From UBA4408 sp002389785 (GTDB taxonomy: Bacteria > Bacteroidota > Bacteroidia > UBA4408), in assembly GCA_035438985.1 (NCBI GenBank), contig DAORJK010000014.1, forward strand, positions 26,598 through 90,597: a DNA stretch of 64,000 nt, given 5' to 3'. Within the stretch, counting starts at the first letter, position 1. Each line of letters opens with the position of its first letter. This document shows, one piece after another, positions 1 through 10,129 of this stretch. The notes under the pieces were generated by a model, which had not been told where the DNA came from, searched no databases, and saw only the letters and a program-made list of their open reading frames with translations. The position numbers and the translations under genes were made by a program.

Positions 1-3000
1 ATTATTAATGAAGAAGTACTTTTACAATTATTTGCATCATTTACAGTAATGAAATACGTTCCGGCACAAAGTCCATAAACAGTGTCACTGTTCTGACCGG
101 TATTCCATTGAAAGCTATACGGAGGAGTTCCTCCAAATGAAGCTATAAAGCCACCGCCATCACAATTCCCGAAACAAGTGGCATTATTCGTTGTATGTGA
201 AATTGTTGGCGCATTGGTGTTATTTAATGGAATCGCTACTAAGTTGCTACATCCATTACTATCAGTAATAGCTACCGAATAAACTCCCGCACAAAGTGAA
301 TTAAGTGTAGCACTCGTTTGTCCATTATTCCATGAATAAACATATGGAGCTGTTCCACCGGTTGGGTTCAAGGTAATGGATCCATCACAAACACCACAAG
401 CTGCATTTGTAAAGGTATAGCCAGAGTTAAATGGAGATGGTTCAAGAATGGTTACAGATGATACTCTTTTACATCCATTGGCATCGATAATTTCAAAATC
501 GTAGGTTCCGCTGCATAATCCAGTTACGCTATTTGTTGTTGCACCAGTTTGAAGCCAGAAATAAGTATATGGAGCTAATCCTCCAATTGGTGTTATCGTT
601 GCTGCACCATTGCATACACCATTACAAGTAACATCTGTTTTAACAATAATTTCAGAACTTGGACCAGTTGAATTGGAAATGTTAACATTGCTCACAGAGA
701 AACAACCGGTGTTATCGGTAACACGCACAGAATAAGTTCCGGCGCATAATGAATTAACTGAGAACGAAGTTTGATTTACACTCCATAAATAGGTATAACT
801 TCCCGACCCTCCTGCTCCACTTACGCTGGCAGTACCATCACATAATCCACAAGTTGCATTAGTAGAAGTGGTGATGGCTTGAACTTGTGTTGGTTCAACA
901 ATTTGAATCGTTTCAAAAACGACACAACCTTGTGCATCCGTAATTTTAGGGAAATAGGTACCCGGACAAAGATTCGTTATACTATCAGTACTTAATCCTC
1001 CTGGAGTCCATAAATAAGTATAGGGTGCTGTACCGCCTGAAGGAGAAACCGAGGCAATACCATCGCAACGACCGAAACAACTCACATTTAACGAAAGTTT
1101 ATTGGCTGAAAAAGCGGTGGTACTTAATGGAACACTGCTATTTACCGAACACCCTTTGCTATCGGTAATGGTAACAGTATATAAGTTAGCTGCTAAATTC
1201 GATAGGGTATCATTGATTGAACTAACAGGGCTCCATTGGTAAGAATAGCCGGGAGTACCTCCCGATGCAATAACAACGATACTTCCATTATTTTGATTAC
1301 AAGTTGGAGCGGTGGTTACAAAGTTAGAAGCAATAACTGTTGGCTCATTTATAATTGCGGTTTGGGTTACCGAACAATTATTGGAATCATTTACAGTAAG
1401 CACATAGGTTCCGGCACACAAATTACTTAATCCAGCTGTGCTAACATTGCCCGGTGACCATAAATAAGTAAATGGTGGTGTTCCTCCAAGGGTAAGTGAA
1501 GTAGCTGAACCATCACATTTTCCAAAACAACTTATGTCTACCGAATTGATGTTGGCATTTAATAATCCAGGCTCAGTAATGGTAACCGGAACAGAAATAA
1601 AGCAACCCGTATTATCAGTAATAGTAACAGCATAATTGCCGGCACACATCGAACTTACTGAATCAATACTGCTACTTACACCAATCCAACTAAAAGTATA
1701 CGGAGCTGTGCCACCTGATGGATGCACAACAGCATTACCATTGCATTGTCCAAAGCATTTAATTTGATTGATAGTTAAATTACTTACAATAGCAGCAGGT
1801 TGTTGAATAATAATTGTTGCTGTATTTACGCAATTTCGGCTATCAGTTACCGTTACTGTGTAGGAGCCCGCACATAAATTTCCAACATTCGCCAATGTAT
1901 CACTTGGACTGCTCGACCATGAGTATCGATAAGGTGCTGTACCACCAGTAGGAACAACGGCCGCAGAACCATTACAAACTCCATTGCATGTTAAATCAAC
2001 GTGGGATTGTGCAATGGATATAGCCGGAGGATTGGAGATGGAAAATGAAAATGGTACACTGCAGTTATTTGAATCAGTAATTGTTACATTGTAGGTTCCA
2101 ACTGCAAGTCCTGAAACAGAGGAAGATGTTGCTCCAATTGGAGGATTCCAAGAATAGTTATAATTACCTGTGCCACCGCTAGGAAATAAGAAAATTTGTC
2201 CATCTGACTGTCCGTTACAACTGATATTAATAGTTGAATCATTGGCTGCAATTGCAGTGGGTTCAGTAATTAAAACTTGACTAACAAAAATACATCCACT
2301 GGCATCTGTTGTTTGCAAATTGTAGGTACCTGCACATAAATTCGAATTACTAGGTGTTCCAGTTGGTCCTGATGGCAGCCATGAATAAGTATAAGGTAGC
2401 GTTCCACCAGAAACCGTTACTGTAACAGCGCCATTGCAAAGTGCATTACAAGTAGCATTGGTAATAACAGCAGTATCGTTATCGGGTCCTGAATTATTGC
2501 TTAATGCAAGTGAAAAAGATTTTTGACAATTGTTTACATCACTTACAAAAACCGTGTATAAACCAGCACATAAATTACTAGCAATTTGTCCGGTTTGTAA
2601 AGGAGTTGTCGGTGTCCAGGAATAGGTGTAAGGACCCCCCGAACCTCCTGAAGGAAATACCGCCAAAGCTCCATCGCAAGCGCCACAATTAGCAGGAGTA
2701 GCTCCCGACACAATTGTAATGGCGGGTGGATCTGTTAAGATTAGACTTTGTGAAACACTACATCCACTGCTATCGGTAACAAATACGGTGATTGTTCCGG
2801 CACAAACTGCACTAATACTTTGAGTTAATTGAGCACCCGGAGACCAAGAGTAAGTGTACACTCCGCTTCCTCCGATTGGAGCTGCTGTAGCAGTTCCGTT
2901 GCAGGTAGCAATACAAGTTGGATTTACACTACTTGCATTGGCAACAAGTTGTTGGGGCTCAGTAATGGTAACAGATTGTGATGTTACACATCCATTTAAA

Positions 3001-6000
3001 TCTGTTACAAAGACAGTATAAGTTCCTGCACATAAATTGGTGATGCTTTGTGAACTGAGAGCGTTTATTGACCATGAGTAAGTGTAAGGAGCAGTTCCGC
3101 CAGATGGCGTGGCTGTTGCTGTTCCGTTACAAGCACCTTTGCAAGTAGGTGCAGTAAAACTTGTTGCTACAGTTATTAAACTTGGTTCTGTAATAGTTAC
3201 TGATTTCAAAACTGTACAAGTATTATTATCTGTAACTGTTACTGAATAAGTACCTGCACATAAATTAGCAACAGCTGGAGTGGTGCTATTTCCAGGCGAC
3301 CATAAATAAGTATACGGTGGAGTTCCTCCAATAACAATAACATCAACTGTACCGTCGCAAGATGCATTACATGAATTTGGAGTAGAAGAAGGTGTTGCAT
3401 CTAAAAGGGCAGGTTCAGTAATGATAGCACTTGCCGAAACAACACAACCGTTGGCATCAGTAACGTTTAATGAATAAGTAGCTGGGCACAATAATGCAAT
3501 TGATGGCAAGGTAGGTCCGTTGCTCCAAGCATAGGTATAAGGCAAAGTTCCGCCGCTTACTACACCTGTTATTTGACCATTACATAAACCGTTACAGGTA
3601 ACATTGGTCTTATTCATTGTAAGAAGAATGGCTGCCGGTTCAGCAATGTTCAGTGTGTCGAATTTTGTACATCCGTTACTATCTGTTATTTTAACTATGT
3701 ATGTACCCACACATAAATTTGATATTGAAGAAGAGGTTGCTCCTGTTGACCAAGAAAACGTGTAGGTGCCGGATCCACCTGTTGGCGCCAATGTAATACT
3801 ACCATTGCATTGTCCACCACAAGGAGCATCTACAATGGTTGAATTAGATAAAATCGGAGCCGGTTCAACAACGGTATCATTCAACACTGTTTTGCAACCA
3901 TTTGCATCAGTAATTCGAACCGAATATGGTCCTGCACATAAATTGGAAATTGAAGTACCTGTTGAGTTTCCAGGTGTCCATAAATAGGTAAAAGGACCAA
4001 TCCCAACGGGCGGATTGGTAGCAATAGCGCCATCACATGAGCCCGGGCAAGTAGCATTGGTAATACTTGAAGAAGCTGTTGGTCCAGCAGCATCGTTGAC
4101 TGTTATTGTAAATTCCTTTGAACATGAAACATTATCCGTAATAGTAACTGTATAACTTCCTGCAGCCAAATTTGACACACTTGGTGAACTGCTCGATAGT
4201 GGTGCTCCCCAAGAATAGCTATAAGGTCCGGTACCACCACTTGCAGCCAATGTAATTGAGCCATTGTTTAATAAACATTGCGATTGTACTACAACTTCAT
4301 TTGCAAGGATTGGAGCAGGTTCCAAGACTGTAAAATTGCTCAGTTTAATACAGCCATTATTATCGGTAACAGTTACGGTTTGTGGTCCAGCACATAATCC
4401 ACTTACTGCATTTGTTGTTTGCCCGGCTGCACCCCATGATAAGGTATAAGGCGGAGTACCGCCTGAAGGTATTGAAACAGCACTTCCGTTGCAACTACCC
4501 GCACAATCTGAATTTGTAACATTCACTAAATTATTTAATACCGGAGGGTCATTGAAAGTAATTGAAGAAACACTAAAACACCCATTTTGATCCGTAACAC
4601 GTACCGAATCTGTACCGGCACAAAGCCCATTTACAGTTTGCGTTGTAGCCCCACTCGGAAACCATAAAAAGGTATATGGTTGTTGTCCTCCGCTAGCATT
4701 AGCTGTGGCAGAACCATCGCATGCACCGGCACACAATGCATTGGTTGCAGAACTGGTAATTTGAATAATAACTACGGGATCGATCGTTACATTGGTATTA
4801 ACCGTACAGTTTTTTGAATCGGTAACTATTACTGAATGATTTCCAATACAAAGCCCTGTAGCGATCGCACTAGTTTGACCATTCGACCAGGAATAAGTGT
4901 AAGGACTTGAACCACCAACCGGTGTAACTGATGCGGTACCTGTACAAATACCGCAACTTGAAGTAGTGCTAGCCAAAGAAATAGTCAATAATGGAGGTTG
5001 GGTTATTGTAACTGTAGCACTAGCAGTACAGCCCTTATTATCGCTAGCAAATACCGTATAAATTCCCGGACAAAGATTGGTAATCGTAGAACCTAGTTGT
5101 CCATTGCTCCATGAATACGTATAAGGAGCATTTCCACCTGCAGCTGTTGCAGTTGCTTGGCCATCACATACACCGTTGCAGGTTGGTTGGGTTGGGTTTG
5201 TTGAAACCGTTAATGGTAAAGGTGCAGAAACAGTAACCGATCCACTAACTGTACAATTATTAAAATCGCGAATAGTATAAGCATAGCTTCCTACACATAA
5301 ATTTGTTAGTCCTGAAGTTGTTTGATTACCGGGTGTCCATAAAAAGGTGTAGGGTGCTGTTCCTCCTGTAGGCGCTAAATTGGTGGTACCATCGCAACTC
5401 CCTGCACAACCAACATTTGTTTGGGTAGAATTGGCAACAAGCGCATTCGGTTGAGTGATGGTTACATTTGCTTGTTTGGTGCAATTTTTTGCATCCGTCA
5501 CAAAAAGTGTATACGTACCAATACATAAATTTGTCACTGAAGAAGCTAAAACACCTGTGTTCCACGAAAAAGTATAAGGAGCAGTTCCCCCTGTTGTAGT
5601 GGCTACTGCTGAACCGTTGCATAAACCAAAACAGGTAATCTGTGTAGCGTTTATGGTAACGTTCAAAGCATTGGGCTGGTTTACAGTAATACTTTGTTGA
5701 ATTTGACAATTATTTGAATCTGTTACAAACACAGTATATGTGCCGGCACATAAGTTAGTTATGTTGGTCGCAGAAGAGCTTAAAGGTGCAGCCCAAGAAT
5801 AAACATACGGTGACTTCCCTCCGCTTGCAGCAACTGTTATTGAACCATCACATACAGCATTACAACTTGCATCGGTTTTAGTAACATTTAAAGTAAGCGC
5901 AGGAGGTTGAGTTATTATTACACTATCCCTTTTAACACAACCCAATATATCGGTAATTTGAACTTTATATGTGCCCGGGCATAAATTAATTTGAGGATTT

Positions 6001-7322
6001 GTTGACCCACCTGGCGTCCACAAGATGGTATAAGAGCCGGCTCCACCTGAAGGGGCAACACTTGCTTGTCCGTTGCAAATTGAATTACAGGTAATATTTG
6101 TTTTTGTGATATTGCTCAACAATGGTGTTGGTTGATTCAGACTGGTGGTAAAACTTTTTGAACAACCCTGATTATCAGTTACAATTACACTCACTGTTCC
6201 ACCGCATAACAAACTATCCGTTTGTCCCGTTTGTCCATTCGCCCATAAATAACTGTAAGGTGGTGTACCTCCTAGTGGATTGGCTTTAACTTTACCATTG
6301 CAATCGCCAAAACATTTAGGTTGCGTTTTAGTGTAACTAGGAATAATGATTGGAGGTGGATCGTTCACTATAACAAACTGATTGAGTACATCGCCATTGT
6401 TGATATTCGTTACAGTTAAAATGTATGTACCAGCAGGTACATTCGTCATTGGATTGCCAAAGAAATTGCTATTCCCATCGGTAAGTAAATAGGTGTAATT
6501 CCCCGGAGTAGTAGTTATGACAGAATCAACTTCAACAATTGCATTTGAATCGCCATTGCATTTTGGAGGAGTAACTGTTAATCGAATACTATCGATGGAA
6601 GTAACGCCCGGAAGGTTTCCCTTTGAATAATCAAGTAAATTCGCTGAACTGCTTTTAATTTTAAATGTTTGACTTCCTTGCAATGCGGCACTTGATAGCT
6701 GAACTACGTGAGAATTCCCAAGGTCAAGCGAACCACTTGAATTGGGAGTAATTTTGAATGCATTAGTTTGAATGAATTTATCAGCTGAGAAAAGCTTTCC
6801 TGCTTTAAAGTAAATACTATTAGTAAGTGGTAAAAGTAAATGATCGCTCAAGGTCCAGGTAGTATTTGGGCCATTAAAAATAATATTGCCCTTCATCCAT
6901 TTTGAAGCAGAAAAAATGGTTTCATTTCCGGTAATGGATGTAAATTCAATATCGCCTAAAAAATAATTTTCAATAAATTTAGAAAACTGGAAAGAGCCAT
7001 TAACGCGTAAAACAGAAGTTGGGGAACCATGAAATTCAGCAAATGGAATATCGGATAAACAGATAAAATTTTTGCAATAAGCGTTGCCAATTATGTTCAC
7101 TTTTTGAGCACGCAAAGTGAAAGAATTTTCATCAAAAATAACATTATCAGCCTGCGTTGGAATTTTGTTACATGCTTTTCCTCCGCTTGAATACGACCAA
7201 TGAATAGGGTCGTTCCAGTTGCCTGAATTAGAGATCCAAAATAAGTCGGTGGCATGTGTTTTTTTCGAATAAACCATTGAAAAAAACAATATGGTAAGGC
7301 AGAGTATAACTATTTTTTTCAC
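1..7322 (-). CDS. Giant SprB-repeat surface adhesin, 3' end beyond window
   Basis: An uninterrupted minus-strand frame runs from a GTG codon at 7322 to the left edge: about 2440 codons with no stop, so the C-terminus is outside the window. Residues 1-24 look like a signal peptide (MKKIVILCLTILFF, ending THA). Residues 25-245 form an N-terminal domain that begins with the W-rich GNWNDPIHWS motif common in Bacteroidota surface proteins. From about residue 248 there are roughly 28 tandem units of about 76 residues with the pattern TCxGxCNGxA...GGTxPYTYxWxxG...NLCAGTYxVxVTDxNGC...ITEP, which is the SprB repeat. In Flavobacterium johnsoniae, SprB is a cell-surface adhesin moved by the gliding motor and secreted by T9SS. 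By analogy this protein is probably exported and surface-bound; the T9SS C-terminal signal itself cannot be seen. A weak promoter-like TATTTTCG lies at 7344-7351. Repeat identity is clear; a gliding role is inference. Confidence 0.9.
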   Translation of the reverse strand, partial: MKKIVILCLTILFFSMVYSKKTHATDLFWISNSGNWNDPIHWSYSSGGKACNKIPTQADNVIFDENSFTLRAQKVNIIGNAYCKNFICLSDIPFAEFHGSPTSVLRVNGSFQFSKFIENYFLGDIEFTSITGNETIFSASKWMKGNIIFNGPNTTWTLSDHLLLPLTNSIYFKAGKLFSADKFIQTNAFKITPNSSGSLDLGNSHVVQLSSAALQGSQTFKIKSSSANLLDYSKGNLPGVTSIDSIRLTVTPPKCNGDSNAIVEVDSVITTTPGNYTYLLTDGNSNFFGNPMTNVPAGTYILTVTNINNGDVLNQFVIVNDPPPIIIPSYTKTQPKCFGDCNGKVKANPLGGTPPYSYLWANGQTGQTDSLLCGGTVSVIVTDNQGCSKSFTTSLNQPTPLLSNITKTNITCNSICNGQASVAPSGGAGSYTILWTPGGSTNPQINLCPGTYKVQITDILGCVKRDSVIITQPPALTLNVTKTDASCNAVCDGSITVAASGGKSPYVYSWAAPLSSSATNITNLCAGTYTVFVTDSNNCQIQQSITVNQPNALNVTINATQITCFGLCNGSAVATTTGGTAPYTFSWNTGVLASSVTNLCIGTYTLFVTDAKNCTKQANVTITQPNALVANSTQTNVGCAGSCDGTTNLAPTGGTAPYTFLWTPGNQTTSGLTNLCVGSYAYTIRDFNNCTVSGSVTVSAPLPLTVSTNPTQPTCNGVCDGQATATAAGGNAPYTYSWSNGQLGSTITNLCPGIYTVFASDNKGCTASATVTITQPPLLTISLASTTSSCGICTGTASVTPVGGSSPYTYSWSNGQTSAIATGLCIGNHSVIVTDSKNCTVNTNVTIDPVVIIQITSSATNALCAGACDGSATANASGGQQPYTFLWFPSGATTQTVNGLCAGTDSVRVTDQNGCFSVSSITFNDPPVLNNLVNVTNSDCAGSCNGSAVSIPSGGTPPYTLSWGAAGQTTNAVSGLCAGPQTVTVTDNNGCIKLSNFTVLEPAPILANEVVVQSQCLLNNGSITLAASGGTGPYSYSWGAPLSSSSPSVSNLAAGSYTVTITDNVSCSKEFTITVNDAAGPTASSSITNATCPGSCDGAIATNPPVGIGPFTYLWTPGNSTGTSISNLCAGPYSVRITDANGCKTVLNDTVVEPAPILSNSTIVDAPCGGQCNGSITLAPTGGSGTYTFSWSTGATSSSISNLCVGTYIVKITDSNGCTKFDTLNIAEPAAILLTMNKTNVTCNGLCNGQITGVVSGGTLPYTYAWSNGPTLPSIALLCPATYSLNVTDANGCVVSASAIITEPALLDATPSSTPNSCNASCDGTVDVIVIGGTPPYTYLWSPGNSTTPAVANLCAGTYSVTVTDNNTCTVLKSVTITEPSLITVATSFTAPTCKGACNGTATATPSGGTAPYTYSWSINALSSQSITNLCAGTYTVFVTDLNGCVTSQSVTITEPQQLVANASSVNPTCIATCNGTATAAPIGGSGVYTYSWSPGAQLTQSISAVCAGTITVFVTDSSGCSVSQSLILTDPPAITIVSGATPANCGACDGALAVFPSGGSGGPYTYSWTPTTPLQTGQIASNLCAGLYTVFVSDVNNCQKSFSLALSNNSGPDNDTAVITNATCNALCNGAVTVTVSGGTLPYTYSWLPSGPTGTPSNSNLCAGTYNLQTTDASGCIFVSQVLITEPTAIAANDSTINISCNGQSDGQIFLFPSGGTGNYNYSWNPPIGATSSSVSGLAVGTYNVTITDSNNCSVPFSFSISNPPAISIAQSHVDLTCNGVCNGSAAVVPTGGTAPYRYSWSSSPSDTLANVGNLCAGSYTVTVTDSRNCVNTATIIIQQPAAIVSNLTINQIKCFGQCNGNAVVHPSGGTAPYTFSWIGVSSSIDSVSSMCAGNYAVTITDNTGCFISVPVTITEPGLLNANINSVDISCFGKCDGSATSLTLGGTPPFTYLWSPGNVSTAGLSNLCAGTYVLTVNDSNNCSVTQTAIINEPTVIASNFVTTAPTCNQNNGSIVVIASGGTPGYSYQWSPVSSINDTLSNLAANLYTVTITDSKGCSVNSSVPLSTTAFSANKLSLNVSCFGRCDGIASVSPSGGTAPYTYLWTPGGLSTDSITNLCPGTYFPKITDAQGCVVFETIQIVEPTQVQAITTSTNATCGLCDGTASVSGAGGSGSYTYLWSVNQTSFSVNSLCAGTYSVRVTDNTGCFSVSNVNISNSTGPSSEIIVKTDVTCNGVCNGAATITPIGGLAPYTYFWLQTGATTNSVTGLCSGTYDFEIIDANGCKRVSSVTILEPSPFNSGYTFTNAACGVCDGSITLNPTGGTAPYVYSWNNGQTSATLNSLCAGVYSVAITDSNGCSNLVAIPLNNTNAPTISHTTNNATCFGNCDGGGFIASFGGTPPYSFQWNTGQNSDTVYGLCAGTYFITVNDANNCKSTSSLI
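200..6590 (-). repeat. SprB tandem repeat block, about 28 units of about 227 bp
   Basis: Within the giant gene the same coding unit recurs about every 227 bp. On the plus strand it appears as recurring phrases such as ccggcacataaatt (coding NLCAGT) and gaataagtata (coding YTYS). Units vary in length and sequence. Some lose the first cysteine pair (NQNNGS in place of CNGxCNGS), so the array is diverged rather than freshly duplicated. Most units carry three or four cysteines. Confidence 0.85.
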
Positions 7323-7562
7323 AGACAAAGAATTGTAGTTAGACGAAAATATCTAAAAATAAGCTGATAAAAACCTTGAATAAAGATAGTTATAAACAGT
7401 ACATGTTTTAAAAGTATTCGACAAATAACAATTGCTCCGCTTCACCTGATTAGAGAGCGTATTGAATGGAAATAAATTAGATGTGAAAGAGAAATTTTGC
7501 TACTTGTACCAGCAGCTTTAATTTTTATTTAGAATTTAGTGTAAAGTAAAAAGGTATAAAAT

Positions 7563-8651
7563 TTATACAAATTTATCTCCCTTTATACTTTTTACATCAT
7601 TCACAAATTGTCTTATTTGCTGCTCTTCTGATTTTTTACAAACCAATAATACATCATCCGACTCAACAACAATATAATCAGCAAGGCCCTCAAGTACAAC
7701 CAATTTGTTTTTGGGTACATGTACAATGCAATTTTTAGAATTGTACATCAGTACATTTTTCCCAACAATGGCATTTCCCTTTTCTTCCTTGTCCATGTGT
7801 TGATACAATGAACCCCATGTACCTAAATCGCTCCATCCAATGGCAGAAGAGCGTACATATACATTGTCAGCTTTCTCCATGATCCCATAATCAATCGAAA
7901 TATTTTTGCACAAAGGGTAAGTTTGCTTAATAAATTCGGCCTCTTCGGGAGTATTTAACTTGGTGACTCCGTCTTTAAAAAGTGTATACATTTCAATCAT
8001 GTGTTTCTCAAAAGCGCGTAACACACTTTTTGCTGTCCAAATAAAAATACCTGCATTCCAAAGAAAGTCGCCACTTTGACGAAAAAACTTTGCCATTTCA
8101 AGATCCGGCTTCTCGGTAAAGGTTTTTACCTTTTTCATACGTGCATCAGATTCTTTTGCCTCACTTTGCTTAAACTGTATGTATCCGTATCCGGTATCGG
8201 GTCGGGTTGGTTTAATACCAAGTGTTACTAAACAATCTTCGCTTGACGCTTTTTTAAAGCACGATTGAATTGCTTTTACAAATGTTTGTTCCTTTAAAAT
8301 TAGGTGATCACTCGGAGCAACTACTATGTTCGCTTCCGGATTTATTTTAGCTATTTTAAAGCTAGCATAGGCAATGCAGGGTGCCGTATTTCTTCGCGCA
8401 GGTTCCAACAATACTCTGTCATCGGCAATATCTTTAATTTGATGATGAACTAAGTCCTTATAAATTTCATTGGTAACAATAAAAATATTTTCCTTTGGAC
8501 AAAGTTTTAAAAAGCGGCGATACGTTTGTTGTAGCAAAGTTTCACCTGTTCCTAAAATATCAATAAATTGTTTAGGATGATTGGTACGACTCATGGGCCA
8601 AAAACGACTACCAATTCCGCCGGCCATTATCACACAATAATTATTTTTCAT
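7563..8651 (-). CDS. manC: Mannose-1-phosphate guanylyltransferase
   Basis: The predicted 362-residue cytosolic enzyme would form GDP-mannose from mannose 1-phosphate and GTP, a precursor of mannose, fucose and rhamnose units in capsule, LPS or glycoproteins. The nucleotidyltransferase signature GGIGSRFWP is at residues 11-19. EPARRNTAPCI, PSDH, FTEKPD and WNAGIF follow in the usual order. The length fits the short form without the C-terminal phosphomannose isomerase domain. The start is placed at ATG 8651 because the sugar-nucleotide fold begins directly with KNNYCVIMAGG; an in-frame TTG at 8675 would add eight unconserved residues. It lies 165 bp downstream of the aminotransferase gene and is probably only loosely coupled to it. 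The family is certain; whether GDP-mannose is the only product is not visible. Confidence 0.93.
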   Translation of the reverse strand: MKNNYCVIMAGGIGSRFWPMSRTNHPKQFIDILGTGETLLQQTYRRFLKLCPKENIFIVTNEIYKDLVHHQIKDIADDRVLLEPARRNTAPCIAYASFKIAKINPEANIVVAPSDHLILKEQTFVKAIQSCFKKASSEDCLVTLGIKPTRPDTGYGYIQFKQSEAKESDARMKKVKTFTEKPDLEMAKFFRQSGDFLWNAGIFIWTAKSVLRAFEKHMIEMYTLFKDGVTKLNTPEEAEFIKQTYPLCKNISIDYGIMEKADNVYVRSSAIGWSDLGTWGSLYQHMDKEEKGNAIVGKNVLMYNSKNCIVHVPKNKLVVLEGLADYIVVESDDVLLVCKKSEEQQIRQFVNDVKSIKGDKFV

Positions 8652-8816
8652 ATAAAATTCGCGTTTTACACTCAATTTTGTAGCTTGCTAGAGATGAATT
8701 TTAACAAGGGCATTTTTTTAAATAGGGGTATTGAAATTTTGATAGGTATTGAGAATCCTTACTTTTTAAAGGAAAGCAAAGTAGGTAAACCTCATTCAAA
8801 AAAAACAATGTTCTCA

Positions 8817-10100
8817 TTATTGAAGGGAAGATAAAGCATTGTTTAGATTTGCAATAATTCCTTCAGTATCCTTAAGAGTACAGGTTCCTACAGAAATACG
8901 GTACCAGGTAGACTCAGGCGAAGCTCCAAAAGCAGAAAAAGGAACGATTCCAATTTTTGCTTCTTCCAATAAAAACCGTGTTATGTCGACCGTGTTTTTA
9001 ATTTGTTCACCATTATTCCTACGTTTCCCTTTTAAATCAAACTGCACAGTTAAATACAAAGCAGCTTGCGGCGCAATGGAATCAATTGGAGCGCCTTGTT
9101 TTTTTAATTCTTGAATACCCGCATGAATAGCACTCAATCGATTAAAAATCTCTGCCTTAATGTGATTTAAATAACTTTCAACATCGTTTGTGTTATTCAT
9201 AAATTTCGCAGAAGCAATTTGTTCTGCACGAGGTGCCCAAGCTCCCACATGCCCAAGAATAGCTTTCATTTTATCAATGATTCGTTGTGGTCCAAAACCC
9301 CATCCTACACGAATTCCTGTAGCAGCAAATGATTTCGATAAGCCATCCACAAAAATCGTGTACTCGCGCATTTCAGGACAAAGAGAAACCGGATTATAAT
9401 GCACCGTATCACCAAAAGTAAGGGTCCAGTAAATTTGGTCATACATCAAATAAAGCGGTTTTTCGTTGTCGCCTCTTCTGCGGTTTTCGGCTAAAATTAA
9501 TTCACAAATTTCGGTGAGTCCCTCTTTTGAAAATGTAGTACCTGTGGGATTTAAAGGAGAACAAAGCGCGAGCAAATTAGCTTTTGAAATATGCGGTTTT
9601 AACTCTGCCGCAGTTGGCATAAAATTATTTTCAGCTTTTGTTTCTACCAACAATTGCTTAGCTGAAGAAAGATGCGTGTAGTGATTGTTATTCCACGAAG
9701 GTACCGGAAACAGGATGGTATCACCTGCATCAATTAATGCACAAAAAAGGGAGTAAATTAAGGGTCGTGCACCTCCTGCTATAAGTATTTCGGATGCAGC
9801 ATAATCCAAGCCGCATTTAGATTGTAAAAAAGAAGCTACTGTTTGCCTTAAAGCCGGTATCCCGTCGGCAGGAGGATAGTTGGTTTCGTTATTGGTATAT
9901 GCTTCAACTATGGCACTTTTTAATCCTTCGGGTATTGGAAAATACGCAGGATTAAAATCGCCAATTGTTAGGTTATAAATTTTTTCACCACTTTTAATTT
10001 TTTCATTGATTTCACCGGCCAACTTAATAATTTCAGAGCCGATTAGATTTTCGGCCATCTGTGAAACTTTGAGTTTTTTGATGGTACTTATACTTGTCAT
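8817..10100 (-). CDS. Class I/II PLP-dependent aminotransferase
   Basis: A fold-type I aminotransferase of the aspartate aminotransferase superfamily, 427 residues, predicted cytosolic. The PLP-binding lysine is K256 in DGLSKSFAATG. N184 lies in SPLNPTGT, D221 in the YDQIYW segment, and R264 in GIRVGWG contacts the cofactor phosphate in this family. The substrate cannot be read from sequence; aspartate, aromatic or other amino acids are possible. The start is ATG 10100, although an in-frame TTG at 10118 extends the frame by six residues. A TAnnTTTG promoter element at 10116-10123 fits the ATG and would leave the TTG untranscribed. The gene follows the SprT-like gene by about 30 bp on the same strand. 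Confidence 0.88.
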   Translation of the reverse strand: MTSISTIKKLKVSQMAENLIGSEIIKLAGEINEKIKSGEKIYNLTIGDFNPAYFPIPEGLKSAIVEAYTNNETNYPPADGIPALRQTVASFLQSKCGLDYAASEILIAGGARPLIYSLFCALIDAGDTILFPVPSWNNNHYTHLSSAKQLLVETKAENNFMPTAAELKPHISKANLLALCSPLNPTGTTFSKEGLTEICELILAENRRRGDNEKPLYLMYDQIYWTLTFGDTVHYNPVSLCPEMREYTIFVDGLSKSFAATGIRVGWGFGPQRIIDKMKAILGHVGAWAPRAEQIASAKFMNNTNDVESYLNHIKAEIFNRLSAIHAGIQELKKQGAPIDSIAPQAALYLTVQFDLKGKRRNNGEQIKNTVDITRFLLEEAKIGIVPFSAFGASPESTWYRISVGTCTLKDTEGIIANLNNALSSLQ

Positions 10101-10115
10101 CGTTTTATTTTTTTG

Positions 10116-10123
10116 CAAAGTTA
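10116..10123 (-). promoter_or_regulatory. Bacteroidota -7 box (TAACTTTG) for the aminotransferase gene
   Basis: Reading the minus strand, TAACTTTG ends 15 nt before ATG 10100 and matches the Bacteroidota consensus TAnnTTTG. It lies just past the stop of the SprT-like gene (10130). No clear -33 TTTG is seen. If used, it gives the aminotransferase its own transcript. Confidence 0.5.
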
Positions 10124-10129
10124 GATTAA

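Noticed and set aside
3766..5709. Several 60-130 residue open frames on both strands inside the giant gene, including one at 5326-5709 minus
   Set aside because: They are out of frame with the long SprB-repeat frame, have no domain, and repeat at the repeat period; they are shadows of the coding repeats.
200..6590. Regular repeats as a possible CRISPR or satellite array
   Set aside because: The units are about 227 bp, coding, variable and in a single frame, unlike CRISPR repeats of 25-40 bp with unique spacers.
7553..7567. 15-bp AT-only palindrome GTATAAAATTTATAC at the manC stop
   Set aside because: It overlaps the coding end and is entirely A/T except its outer bases; such dyads are expected by chance in AT-rich DNA.
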